Assembly: GCF_009674535.1 (NCBI RefSeq)
Contig: NZ_WKJK01000024.1
Span: 1-64,000 of the forward strand
DNA length: 64,000 bases
DNA from: Duganella guangzhouensis
GTDB lineage: Bacteria; Pseudomonadota; Gammaproteobacteria; Burkholderiales; Burkholderiaceae_D
Direction: 5' to 3'
Shown one piece after another: positions 1 to 7,700 of the stretch. A model generated the notes under the pieces. That model searched no databases. It was not told the DNA's origin and was given only the letters and a program-made list of their open reading frames with translations. Made by a program: the position numbers and the translations under genes. Position 1 is the stretch's first letter. Each line of letters opens with the position of its first letter.

Positions 1-1
1 C

Positions 2-37
2 AAAACGCTAGAAGAAACCAACGGCCACTTCGCCTAA
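2..37 (+). pseudogene. possible C-terminal end of a plus-strand gene cut by the window edge
   Basis: The first bases read open in one plus-strand frame, giving a short tail ending in NGHFA and a TAA stop at 35-37, six bases before the hairpin element. This would be the 3' end of a gene that converges on the transporter gene at 132-1340. Eleven codons are too few to identify a family, and an open frame of this length is expected by chance fairly often. Treat it as a possibility only. Confidence 0.25.
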
Positions 38-42
38 TGTAC

Positions 43-131
43 CCGGGGTCAATCCTCCCAAAGCTACACGGGCTCTACCGTAGCGTTCCGCTACGGTAGA
101 GCCCGTGTAGCTTTGGGAGGATTGACCCCGG
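43..131. repeat. perfect 43-bp inverted repeat element, copy 1
   Basis: Bases 43-85 pair without mismatch with 89-131, leaving a 3-nt loop (86-88). The ends are CCGGGGTCA and TGACCCCGG, and the centre is CTCTACCGTAGCG and its complement. Outside the stem, TGTA (38-41) and TACA (133-136) pair again after one mismatch. The right end runs into the stop codon of the transporter gene (complement of 132-134). A second copy with the same ends, centre, stem length and loop length lies at 32532-32620. There is no U-tract, so it is not a normal intrinsic terminator, although a transcript through it would fold strongly. The CCGGGGTCA ends resemble repeats linked to REP-associated (Y1) transposases in other proteobacteria; no such transposase is in this window. 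Confidence 0.93.
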
Positions 132-1340
132 TTACAAATAGCGTTTGAGCAGGCTGCGCCAGAGCAGGACGGCGCAGCCTGCGCTTAGCGCGCCGGCCAG
201 ATACAGCAGCCGGTAGTCACGCCCGGTCGCATCCAGCAGGGCGCCCAGTCCCACCGTCGATATCACCACCAGCAGCGCTGTCAGTGATGCGGAAATCGCC
301 GCCAGTTGCGAGAAGCGTGCGCGCGGCAACAGCGCCGGTAGCAGTGATACGGTACCAGTCAGGAAGCAGCCGGACAGCACGCCATGCACGATCAGCGCCA
401 GCAGAAAACCGGTGCGGCCTTCCACTAGTCGCCACGCGCCCAGCATGCACAGTGCGTATAACGTCAACACCACCGCGCCTACCCGTAGCGGATGATAGCG
501 GTCGGCCAGCCAGCCCAATGGCCACGCCAGCAGGATCGAGATCGCATAGGTCAACGCGATGGCGCCACCGAAGTCGCCGGCGTCGGCACCGAATTGCGCG
601 CAGGCGTTCAAGGCGTTGATGTTGATCGGCAGGACCGCCACCGCCGCCATCGCAATCGCGGCGAACAGGCGCCCCCACTGCGCGTCGCCAGGCTGCGAAA
701 AACGCCACGGCGCGCGCGCCACCGGCGCATCGTAGGTCGGCTCGCGCACGCGCCAGCACACCAGTAGCATGCAGACCAGGTAGACGCCGGTGATGGCACC
801 CAGCAGCGGCTGAAATACGGTCACCAGATCGTTACGGAAGAACAGTGCGAAGAAGCCAGCGCCCGTCGCCAGGCTGACGATGCGGAACAGGCCAAAGAAG
901 CGCCCCAGTATGTGACGCGGTACGGTGTCGTTAATCAGTGCGATGAACAGCGGGTTGCCGACGATGGTGGCCATCTCGAACACGGTCCAGCTGATGGCCA
1001 GCGCAACCAGGCTGCTGCTGAAGGCCATGCCCAGCATGCCGCCGGCAGTCACGAGCGCGGTACCGAACAGGAAGGGAATGCGGCGGCCATAACGCGTGCG
1101 GGTGCGGTCGCTCCAGGCGCCGATCAATGGTCCAAGGCTCAGCGCAATCAAGGCCGGCATGGCGCCGATCAGGATGTTGAGCAGGGTCGCATCCTGGCTG
1201 AAACTCAGCAGATGCATTTTGAATAACTCCTGCACCGAGCGCTCGCGCAGCGACCATCCCAGATCACCAATCAGCAACAGGGCGCACAGGACCAGCAGTC
1301 CTGTGCGCCCTGTCCGGACGCTTGCGCTTTCATCCCGCAC
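132..1340 (-). CDS. MFS sugar transporter of the polysaccharide locus
   Basis: A polytopic inner-membrane protein of about 402 residues with some twelve hydrophobic segments. It carries a major-facilitator loop between helices 2 and 3 (GAWSDRTRTRYGRR), the form seen in the GPH/SUT-like sugar:cation symporters. It probably imports the oligosaccharides or unsaturated disaccharides released by the lyases of this locus. The start is uncertain: the frame is open from a TTG at 1370, but a GTG at 1340 has a GGGGAGA ribosome site upstream and the TTG has none, so I chose the GTG. It lies 62 bp downstream of the TonB receptor stop (33 bp if the TTG is used) and is probably cotranscribed with it. The stop codon is made from the edge of the hairpin element. 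Substrate is inferred from context only. Confidence 0.85.
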   Translation of the reverse strand: MRDESASVRTGRTGLLVLCALLLIGDLGWSLRERSVQELFKMHLLSFSQDATLLNILIGAMPALIALSLGPLIGAWSDRTRTRYGRRIPFLFGTALVTAGGMLGMAFSSSLVALAISWTVFEMATIVGNPLFIALINDTVPRHILGRFFGLFRIVSLATGAGFFALFFRNDLVTVFQPLLGAITGVYLVCMLLVCWRVREPTYDAPVARAPWRFSQPGDAQWGRLFAAIAMAAVAVLPININALNACAQFGADAGDFGGAIALTYAISILLAWPLGWLADRYHPLRVGAVVLTLYALCMLGAWRLVEGRTGFLLALIVHGVLSGCFLTGTVSLLPALLPRARFSQLAAISASLTALLVVISTVGLGALLDATGRDYRLLYLAGALSAGCAVLLWRSLLKRYL

Positions 1341-1402
1341 CCTCGGTCTCCCCTGTCTTTTACACCTCAACTATATAGGAATACCGAGGGCTGGTGTTGC
1401 GA

Positions 1403-3814
1403 TTAGAAGCTGAAGTCAGCACGCATCGCGAAGTAGCGTTGGTAGTCACGCGCCGGCATCCAGTTGGTGGTGTTGACCACTGCCACCGTGTTCGGCGATT
1501 TCGCGCTCCAGGTGCTGTTGGCGAAGGCGCTGGACAGGTTGGTGGCGTAGGACTTGTCGAACAGATTGTTGATCTGGAAGGTGAACTTGTACTTGTCCTT
1601 CTTGTCCTTGATGCCCAAGCCCAGATTGAAGATGCCGTAAGCGCCCTGGATGGTGTTCGGATCCTGGCTCAGATTGAACTGGGTGGCGCTCTGGAAGCGG
1701 TACGCGCCGGTGATGAAGCCATCGTACGAGTACGACGTCGGGATGTCGTACTGGCCGCCCAGATTCAGCTTGATCTTCGGCGCGTTCGGCAGCGTTGCAC
1801 CTTTCAGATTGGCGACACTGGTGTTGTTGTATTTCGCGCTGACCGCGCAATTACCACCAACCACGGTGCCGGTACCGGCCGCATTCAGCACGCTATAGCA
1901 CGGACCATTTTCAAAGTCGGTGATGATAGCGCGGGTGAACGCAAAGGCGCCGTTCAGCTGCAGGCGGTTGTTGACGCGCCAGCCCAGATCCGCTTCCACG
2001 CCACTGGTGCGCAGGCCGCCGATCGAGTGCAGCGTGGTGCGGAATACGCCATCGCTGTCATAGAAGCCGGCCGACTGCTGGAAGCCGGTGTAGTTGGTGC
2101 GGAACGCCGCCAGATCCAGCGTCATGCGGCCATTCAGCAGGCCCATTTTCAAACCAGCTTCAATGCTGTGCGAGGACTCGCCCGGCACCGGCTGGCTCTT
2201 GGCGATGGCACCGGTGAAGCTGGAAGTCAGGTCATACGCTACGCCCTTGTGACCCGTCGAGTAGGTGGTGTAAGCCATCATGTCGCGGTTGAAGCGGTGC
2301 TCCAGACCGAGGCGGCCGGTGACGTCGTTGTTGCTGTTGTCGCCCTTCAGATACTCGGTCACCGTGCGCGAGGTGGCTGGCGGTGGCGTGTAGCGGGTGA
2401 AGGTGTAGCCGGTGTCTTCGCGGTTGAAGCGCAGACCGGCGACGATGCTGGTGGTGTCGATCAGGTCATAGGTGGCCTGGCCGAAGGCGGCGTAGCTGGT
2501 GTTGTAAGCGGTGGCCGCGTAGTCGGTCACATAGGTCGATACCGGAGCGCGGGTCAGTTCGCGCGCCAGGTCGTTATCGCCGTACCACAGACCTGCCACG
2601 TATTTCAGGCGGCCCTTGTCCGGCGAGGTCAGACGCAGTTCGGCGGTGCGCGAGGTCACGTCGAACAAGCCATACTGATACAGGCCGCCGTGCAGACCGG
2701 TCACCGCGCCGTTCACCGGCAGGTAAGCCAGGATGTCGCTGTCGGTGGCGTCGCCGTCCTGGTAGTCGTTCATGTGGTAGTTGGACCACGAAGTGATGGC
2801 GGACAGGTTGTAGCCGGCCAGTGGACCGTTTTCATCGAAGGCGTAATTGACCTTCAGGCCCAGGCCCTTGTCGCGCGCCTTGCCGCCGGCCGGATAATCG
2901 TTACGCACGCTGACGTTTTCCGCATTCGGCGTGATCCCGGACAGCAGCGTCGATGCAGGCAGCTGCGCCACATTCTGGTACAAGCCACCTTTCGACATAT
3001 TGGAGAACGGCGTCACGCAGCAGTTGACGTTGGATTTGCTGGCGCGCGGGCTGACGGTCACACTCCACTGGTCGTCGGGACGCCATTCCAGTTTGCCGAC
3101 GAAGTTGGTGCTGGTGGAGCCGTTCAGGTTATCGCCGGTGGTCAGGTTCTTGACCACGCCGCCGAACGAGGATTTGTTGACCGCCACGCGCATGCGCACG
3201 GTGTCGCTCAATGCACCGGAGACCGAACCCATGGCGCGCCATTCGCCGTCGCTGCTCATGTAAGTGGATGCCTTCTCTTTCCACTCGCTGTCGATCGGCT
3301 TGGTGGTGATGTTGATCGCACCGGCAATCGAGGATTTGCCCAGCAGCGTGCTTTGCGGGCCTTTCAGCACTTCGACGCGGAACACGTCGGCCAGATCCTT
3401 GAAGGCATTGGCCTGCATGGCGAACGGAATATCGTCGATGATGACCGCGACGTCCGCTTCCACGCCGATGCCCAGCGAGTAGGTGCCCACGCCGCGCATA
3501 TTGATGCTGAAGTTACCCGGCTGCGTCGAATAGCTGACCGTCAGCGCAGGCGACAGCGCCGGCAGGTCGTTGATGTCGCGGACGTTATTCCGCTGCAGTG
3601 TGGCGTCGCTCAGCACCGTGATGGCGGCTGGTACGTCCTGCAGGTTTTGGGCGCGCTTGTTGGCGGTCACCACCACCTGCTCGATCTTGCCGTCATCGGC
3701 CTTTGCGTCCTGCGCCATCGCGCCGTGGGACAGGCTGGCCAGCGCCAGGGCGACGGATGCGGCCAGGGGGCGAACGGCCAGGCTGGCTTGCTGCTGCTTG
3801 ATGCTCTTGCTCAC
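1403..3814 (-). CDS. TonB-dependent outer-membrane receptor
   Basis: An 803-residue outer-membrane transporter. A Sec signal peptide (about 1-34, ending AMA) is followed by a TonB box-like stretch (EQVVVTANKR, about 44-53). Then come a plug domain (LQDVPAAITVL onward, including the VEVLKGPQSTLLG signature) and a long beta-barrel that ends in the expected terminal phenylalanine. The GTG start at 3814 is set by a good GAGGAGG site. In Proteobacteria such receptors import polysaccharide fragments without a SusD partner, and none is present. The 256-bp upstream region holds two LacI-type operators. It probably heads an operon with the transporter at 132-1340. The opposite strand is also open over its whole length, which is a codon-bias shadow. 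Confidence 0.95.
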   Translation of the reverse strand: MSKSIKQQQASLAVRPLAASVALALASLSHGAMAQDAKADDGKIEQVVVTANKRAQNLQDVPAAITVLSDATLQRNNVRDINDLPALSPALTVSYSTQPGNFSINMRGVGTYSLGIGVEADVAVIIDDIPFAMQANAFKDLADVFRVEVLKGPQSTLLGKSSIAGAINITTKPIDSEWKEKASTYMSSDGEWRAMGSVSGALSDTVRMRVAVNKSSFGGVVKNLTTGDNLNGSTSTNFVGKLEWRPDDQWSVTVSPRASKSNVNCCVTPFSNMSKGGLYQNVAQLPASTLLSGITPNAENVSVRNDYPAGGKARDKGLGLKVNYAFDENGPLAGYNLSAITSWSNYHMNDYQDGDATDSDILAYLPVNGAVTGLHGGLYQYGLFDVTSRTAELRLTSPDKGRLKYVAGLWYGDNDLARELTRAPVSTYVTDYAATAYNTSYAAFGQATYDLIDTTSIVAGLRFNREDTGYTFTRYTPPPATSRTVTEYLKGDNSNNDVTGRLGLEHRFNRDMMAYTTYSTGHKGVAYDLTSSFTGAIAKSQPVPGESSHSIEAGLKMGLLNGRMTLDLAAFRTNYTGFQQSAGFYDSDGVFRTTLHSIGGLRTSGVEADLGWRVNNRLQLNGAFAFTRAIITDFENGPCYSVLNAAGTGTVVGGNCAVSAKYNNTSVANLKGATLPNAPKIKLNLGGQYDIPTSYSYDGFITGAYRFQSATQFNLSQDPNTIQGAYGIFNLGLGIKDKKDKYKFTFQINNLFDKSYATNLSSAFANSTWSAKSPNTVAVVNTTNWMPARDYQRYFAMRADFSF

Positions 3815-3879
3815 TGCTAATCCTCCTCGATGGAATGTACACCTTGTATGCCTGTGTTACCAATCGGGCCTGCGGTGAA

Positions 3880-3893
3880 TGTGAACGTTATCA
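3880..3893. promoter_or_regulatory. LacI-type operator, receptor promoter, proximal
   Basis: The 14-mer TGTGAACGTTATCA matches 12 of 14 positions of the locus consensus TGATAACGTTATCA. It lies 66 bp upstream of the receptor start codon and 100 bp, centre to centre, from the second operator. The likely binder is the LacI-family protein encoded at 4071-5126. Confidence 0.7.
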
Positions 3894-3979
3894 CATCCGC
3901 TTAAAAAAATTTTCCCGCAAACCGCGCCTGCCGCCAGAACCGCTGATTTAGCGGGCCTGGCGTCTCTTTCGTGCAGATG

Positions 3980-3993
3980 AGTTAACGTTATCA
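3980..3993. promoter_or_regulatory. LacI-type operator, receptor promoter, distal
   Basis: AGTTAACGTTATCA matches 12 of 14 positions of the consensus. On the minus strand a TTGTAA hexamer lies just upstream, and the operator covers the GATAAC/TAACGT stretch that would be the -10. Binding here would therefore block polymerase at the receptor promoter. Promoter placement is by eye. Confidence 0.65.
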
Positions 3994-4070
3994 GTCGGAC
4001 TTTTTCTTTACAAGCCTTTTTACAGGGTTTTCAACAAGCGGGGCGAAAATGCAACAGTTTGCGACTAAGC

Positions 4071-5126
4071 TTATGCCTTGCGCGCGCGACGTTTGGTTGT
4101 TGTGGCGGCGCCGCCAGCCGGCGCGGTCGATTCGCGCACCACCATCTCGGCCGGGAACTCGACACGCTGACGCTTGCCCGGTTGACCAAGGATGCGCCGC
4201 ATCAGTTCCTGCACCGCCGCCTGCGCCATCAGATTCAGCGGGTGTCGCAGCGTGGTGAGTTGCGGACGCACGATGCTGGACGCCGGCACATCGTCAAAGC
4301 CGATCAATGACAGATCCTCCGGCACCGATAAACCCAGCGCACGCGCCGCGTTCATACAGCCCAGCGCCATTTCATCGTTGGCGGAAAACACGGCGGTGGG
4401 ACGCGGCGACAAGGCCAGCAAACGCTCGCCCGCTTCCTGGCCGGACTGCTCGCCGTAAGTGCCCTGCTCCACCCATTGCTCATCGACGGCGAGGCCGGCA
4501 TCGGCCATGGCCTGGCGATAGCCACGCTCACGCTCGGCGCTCTGGCCGGTCCAGTGGGTACCCTTGATGAAGGCGATGCGTTGATGGCCTTGTGCGATCA
4601 GGCCCGCCACCGCATCGCGCGCGGCGTTGAAGTTATCGCCCTGGATCACCGGCAGCGTGGTCTCGCGGCGGCAGAAGTTCACCAGCAAGATCGGGCTGTC
4701 GCTCTTTTCCAGCGCGGTCAGATATTCGTCGGTCATGCGCGGCAGGACGTAGATCAGACCATCCCACAGGCCATGCAGCAGCTGGTTGTGACGACGCTGC
4801 GTGGCTTCGTCCAGCTGGCCGATCGAGTTGTAGATGAACAGGTCCATCTCGAATTTGCGCACCTCTTCGGTCAGCGCCGAGACGAAGGCATTCACCACCA
4901 CCGAACTGAGATCGTTGACCACCACGCCGATAACGTTGGTGCGGCCGCCCTTCATCACGCGCGCCAGCGCGTTTGGCGCGTAACCCAGCTCGCGGGCGGC
5001 GGCGTGTACTTTTTCACGCGTCTCTTCCGATACATAGCCCTCGCCCGACATGGCGCGCGAGGCCGTCATCACCGATACGCCTGCCTTGGCCGCGACCTGC
5101 ACCAGCGTTACCGACTGCTTCTTCAT
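4071..5126 (-). CDS. LacI-family transcriptional repressor of the polysaccharide locus
   Basis: A 351-residue regulator. An N-terminal LacI helix-turn-helix (TLVQVAAKAGVSVMTASRAMSG, about 6-27, with hinge region to about 60) precedes a periplasmic-binding-protein-like sugar-sensing domain to about residue 335. A short lysine/arginine-rich tail ends the protein. The frame is open upstream, but MKKQSVTL at 5126 is the family-type start. It lies inside the locus, between the receptor and the lyase operon, on the same strand. An operator-like sequence 27 bp upstream of its own start suggests autoregulation. The inducer is probably an unsaturated uronate oligosaccharide or a product of it; this is inference. 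Confidence 0.93.
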   Translation of the reverse strand: MKKQSVTLVQVAAKAGVSVMTASRAMSGEGYVSEETREKVHAAARELGYAPNALARVMKGGRTNVIGVVVNDLSSVVVNAFVSALTEEVRKFEMDLFIYNSIGQLDEATQRRHNQLLHGLWDGLIYVLPRMTDEYLTALEKSDSPILLVNFCRRETTLPVIQGDNFNAARDAVAGLIAQGHQRIAFIKGTHWTGQSAERERGYRQAMADAGLAVDEQWVEQGTYGEQSGQEAGERLLALSPRPTAVFSANDEMALGCMNAARALGLSVPEDLSLIGFDDVPASSIVRPQLTTLRHPLNLMAQAAVQELMRRILGQPGKRQRVEFPAEMVVRESTAPAGGAATTTKRRARKA

Positions 5127-5152
5127 GCTGTTATCCCAAATGTACTCATAGG

Positions 5153-5166
5153 TGATAACGATACCG
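5153..5166. promoter_or_regulatory. LacI-type operator upstream of the repressor gene
   Basis: TGATAACGATACCG matches 11 of 14 positions of the consensus, with a perfect left half. It is 27 bp upstream of the repressor start codon at 5126 and is the only single (unpaired) site of the locus. This fits autoregulation. Confidence 0.55.
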
Positions 5167-5291
5167 CCACTCGGGCATTCAGACAAGGGAAACCCGCCAG
5201 ATGCCCCGCGCACCGCTACCTGCGGCGGCAGGCGATGCGGTGGCGCGGGGCGGCGAGACGGCGCGGACGGGAGGGAGTGCCCGCGCCGTTG

Positions 5292-7688
5292 TTACCGCTG
5301 CGGCGGCAGCGAGAACTCGGCTGTGTAGCCGCTGCCTGCGGCGCGCGCGGTGTCGATGCGCAGTCGCAGTTGCGGCGCGGTGGCCAGCACGGTAACGCCG
5401 GGCGCCGCGCTGACCACGCCGGCCACCGGCCGCGCCACAGTCAGCTCCAGCACCGGCTGGCCTTGGGTTGGATCGGCGACTGATACCCGCAGCGTGCTGC
5501 CCTGCTCCGCCAGCACCACGGCCGCCGGGCCGGATGCCGTCACATAGGGTTTGCCGCCACGCGGCGCGCTGCCGGCCTGCCACAGATTGGCGGCGTAGAC
5601 TTGCGCGCGGGTGTCCTGCACGGCGGCGACGTTGGCATCATTGGCTTCGATGCGCAGGCTGGTGTCGCGCGCCGCCTGTTCGGTGGCCGCCTCGCTGGCG
5701 GCGGGCAGCAGCACATAGGCATAGCTGTTGACGGCTTTGTGAGGAATCGACAGCGTCTGGAATGTGGCATGCACTTCCTGTGCGCTTTCCTGATCGTTCA
5801 GCGCGCGCCAATTGCCGCTGCGTTCAGCGCGTTCGGCCACGATGTCGGCGCCGCGCGGGAACACATAGCCGATGCCGCTGCCGGCCTGCTCGTCGCGCAG
5901 ATAGGCCCAGCGCGCGCCGGCCTTGCCGCCATTGCTCAGCGCAGCACCATCGACTACAAAGCGCGCCTGCGTATCGGTCAGCTTGCGGTTCTCGACGATG
6001 GTTTCCGCCTCCGCGCCGCCAATGTCCGCGCCCAGCGCGACAATGCGGTCGCCCAGCTGGAACCATGATTTTTTGCCGTGCAGCGCAGTGCCGGTCACCT
6101 CGCGCATGCTGAAGGCCATGCCCAGCGCGGCGTTGCGGCCTTGCGTGACACCGCCTACCCACGACTCGGTGTTCGGGTACTTTTTCCATTCCACGCCGCG
6201 CGCGCCGCCGCTGTGGTCCGTGGTGGTGCCGGGCAGGCGGCGGATGTCCACCGTGGGCCAGAAGTTCCCCGCAAACTGCGTCTGATCGGCGGTGTACAGC
6301 GACAGCATACCCATGCCGGTCCACCAGCCTTGCAGGTTTTCGCCATTACCGGCTTCAAATGAAGACATGCGCGGCGAGGTAATGCTGAGCACCGCCGCAT
6401 AGCCTCCGCCACGCAGAATGGCGCGATCCATCGACGCATATAGGCGCGCGCCGGCCGGTTCGGGCGCGGCCGGAATCGCCGCATCGGCGGCAATCTTCTT
6501 CAACAGCCCAAGCTCGTACAGCGACAGGCCGGAAGTGCCGGCGCCGCCAGGCGTGGCCAGATAGCCCGCGCCGAAGGTGCGGTCGCGCGTCATCCAGCCC
6601 TTGATGTCGGCGCGCAGCGCGGCCGCATCGGCGGCTGGCGCCACTTCGGCCAGCATCGCCAGGTTGGCGATCATGCTGCGGCCGGTGGAATGCTCGGTAT
6701 GCGCGGGCCAGGAGATTTTGCGGCCACGCAGCGCGTCCGGCATGCCGCCATCGACAAACCATGGCGCGTAGCTGTCGCGCGCCCACAGGAATACATGCGG
6801 CAGACGCTTGTCGGTAACAGGCCACACGGAATGCGACAACAGCAGCACTAGCCGCGCGTAATCGGTCAGCGCCACCGCGCCGTAGCTGCCGGTGTAGGGC
6901 ACGTATTCGTGCTGCACAAAGGAGCCGTCACGATAAAAGCCGTCGCTGTGGTCGACGTATTCCAGCGTCGGGCCGATGGCGTCGCGGCCCAGCGCCACGC
7001 GCGCGTCATCGCGCACCAGCATGCCGGCCAGGATGGCGACCAGCGCCTTGTCCAGCAGGTTGGCGCCGGTTTCCACCGCCTTGGCGTTGATGCTGCCATC
7101 GGCGCGGGTGCGATAGTTCGGGTCCGGCACATACCAGTTGACCGCCGCCACGCCACGCGCGCGCAGCTCGGCCGGGGTTTGGTCGTACATCAGGCATAAC
7201 GCATCCAGCAGGCGCTGTGGGGTGCCGATCTGCCAGTCCCACCAGTTGCCGATCTGCGCCTTGCCGGCGCGGTAGTGGTGACGCAGCAGCCAGTCCAGTC
7301 CCGCCACCGTGGCCTGGCCCAGTGCCGCGTCGTGATACAGCGGCGAGCCTGGCGTGGCATAGGCCAGCGCCATTCTTTGCAGGCGCAGTGCATTCGCGGT
7401 GACGGCGGCCGATGCCAGCAGTCCCTTGGGATTGTCGAAGTCCGCCATGTCGTCCCACAGGCGATCACCATCCGGCGCAGTGTGCATGCGCGGCAGCCAT
7501 TCGCGCGCGGCGCGCGCGCGGGCCTGCAATTGCGCCTGCACCGCAGCGTCGCCGCGATCCAATGCGGCATCGCCCACCAGCTGCATCTGCCAGCGCGCGC
7601 GCAACGTGTCGAATGCGTCTTCGGCGTGGGCCTGACCGAGCACCAGCGCCACGGCCAGCGCCCCACAAGTCCTGCTTAACATGCGCAT
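5292..7688 (-). CDS. polysaccharide lyase family 8, without accessory domain
   Basis: A 798-residue secreted lyase with a Sec signal peptide (about 1-22, ending AHA). PL8 enzymes cleave uronic-acid-containing chains (hyaluronan, chondroitin, xanthan) by beta-elimination and leave a 4,5-unsaturated uronate. Visible family signatures are NWWDWQIGTP (148-157), Asn210 (ETGANLLDK), His260 (DGSFVQH), Tyr269 (YTGSYG), an arginine pair near 321-323 and NGENLQGWWTGMG (448-460). The spacing Asn-50-His-9-Tyr is the same as in pneumococcal hyaluronate lyase (N349/H399/Y408), so it should be active. The ATG at 7688 has an AGGAG site. It starts 12 bp after the GH105 gene stop and is cotranscribed with it. 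A second, larger PL8 is at 11162-14080. Confidence 0.94.
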   Translation of the reverse strand: MRMLSRTCGALAVALVLGQAHAEDAFDTLRARWQMQLVGDAALDRGDAAVQAQLQARARAAREWLPRMHTAPDGDRLWDDMADFDNPKGLLASAAVTANALRLQRMALAYATPGSPLYHDAALGQATVAGLDWLLRHHYRAGKAQIGNWWDWQIGTPQRLLDALCLMYDQTPAELRARGVAAVNWYVPDPNYRTRADGSINAKAVETGANLLDKALVAILAGMLVRDDARVALGRDAIGPTLEYVDHSDGFYRDGSFVQHEYVPYTGSYGAVALTDYARLVLLLSHSVWPVTDKRLPHVFLWARDSYAPWFVDGGMPDALRGRKISWPAHTEHSTGRSMIANLAMLAEVAPAADAAALRADIKGWMTRDRTFGAGYLATPGGAGTSGLSLYELGLLKKIAADAAIPAAPEPAGARLYASMDRAILRGGGYAAVLSITSPRMSSFEAGNGENLQGWWTGMGMLSLYTADQTQFAGNFWPTVDIRRLPGTTTDHSGGARGVEWKKYPNTESWVGGVTQGRNAALGMAFSMREVTGTALHGKKSWFQLGDRIVALGADIGGAEAETIVENRKLTDTQARFVVDGAALSNGGKAGARWAYLRDEQAGSGIGYVFPRGADIVAERAERSGNWRALNDQESAQEVHATFQTLSIPHKAVNSYAYVLLPAASEAATEQAARDTSLRIEANDANVAAVQDTRAQVYAANLWQAGSAPRGGKPYVTASGPAAVVLAEQGSTLRVSVADPTQGQPVLELTVARPVAGVVSAAPGVTVLATAPQLRLRIDTARAAGSGYTAEFSLPPQR

Positions 7689-7700
7689 TGCGGTCTCCTG

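Noticed and set aside
43..131. Reading the long hairpins as simple rho-independent terminators
   Set aside because: There is no U-tract after either stem, the stems are 43 bp, and the two copies share sequence ends, which points to a repeated element instead.
1394..3820. An open frame of about 800 codons on the plus strand, antisense to the TonB receptor
   Set aside because: It mirrors the receptor almost exactly and has the Val/Arg/His-rich composition of a frame read opposite GC-rich codons. The receptor has a signal peptide, TonB box, plug and terminal Phe, and a good ribosome site; the antisense frame has none.
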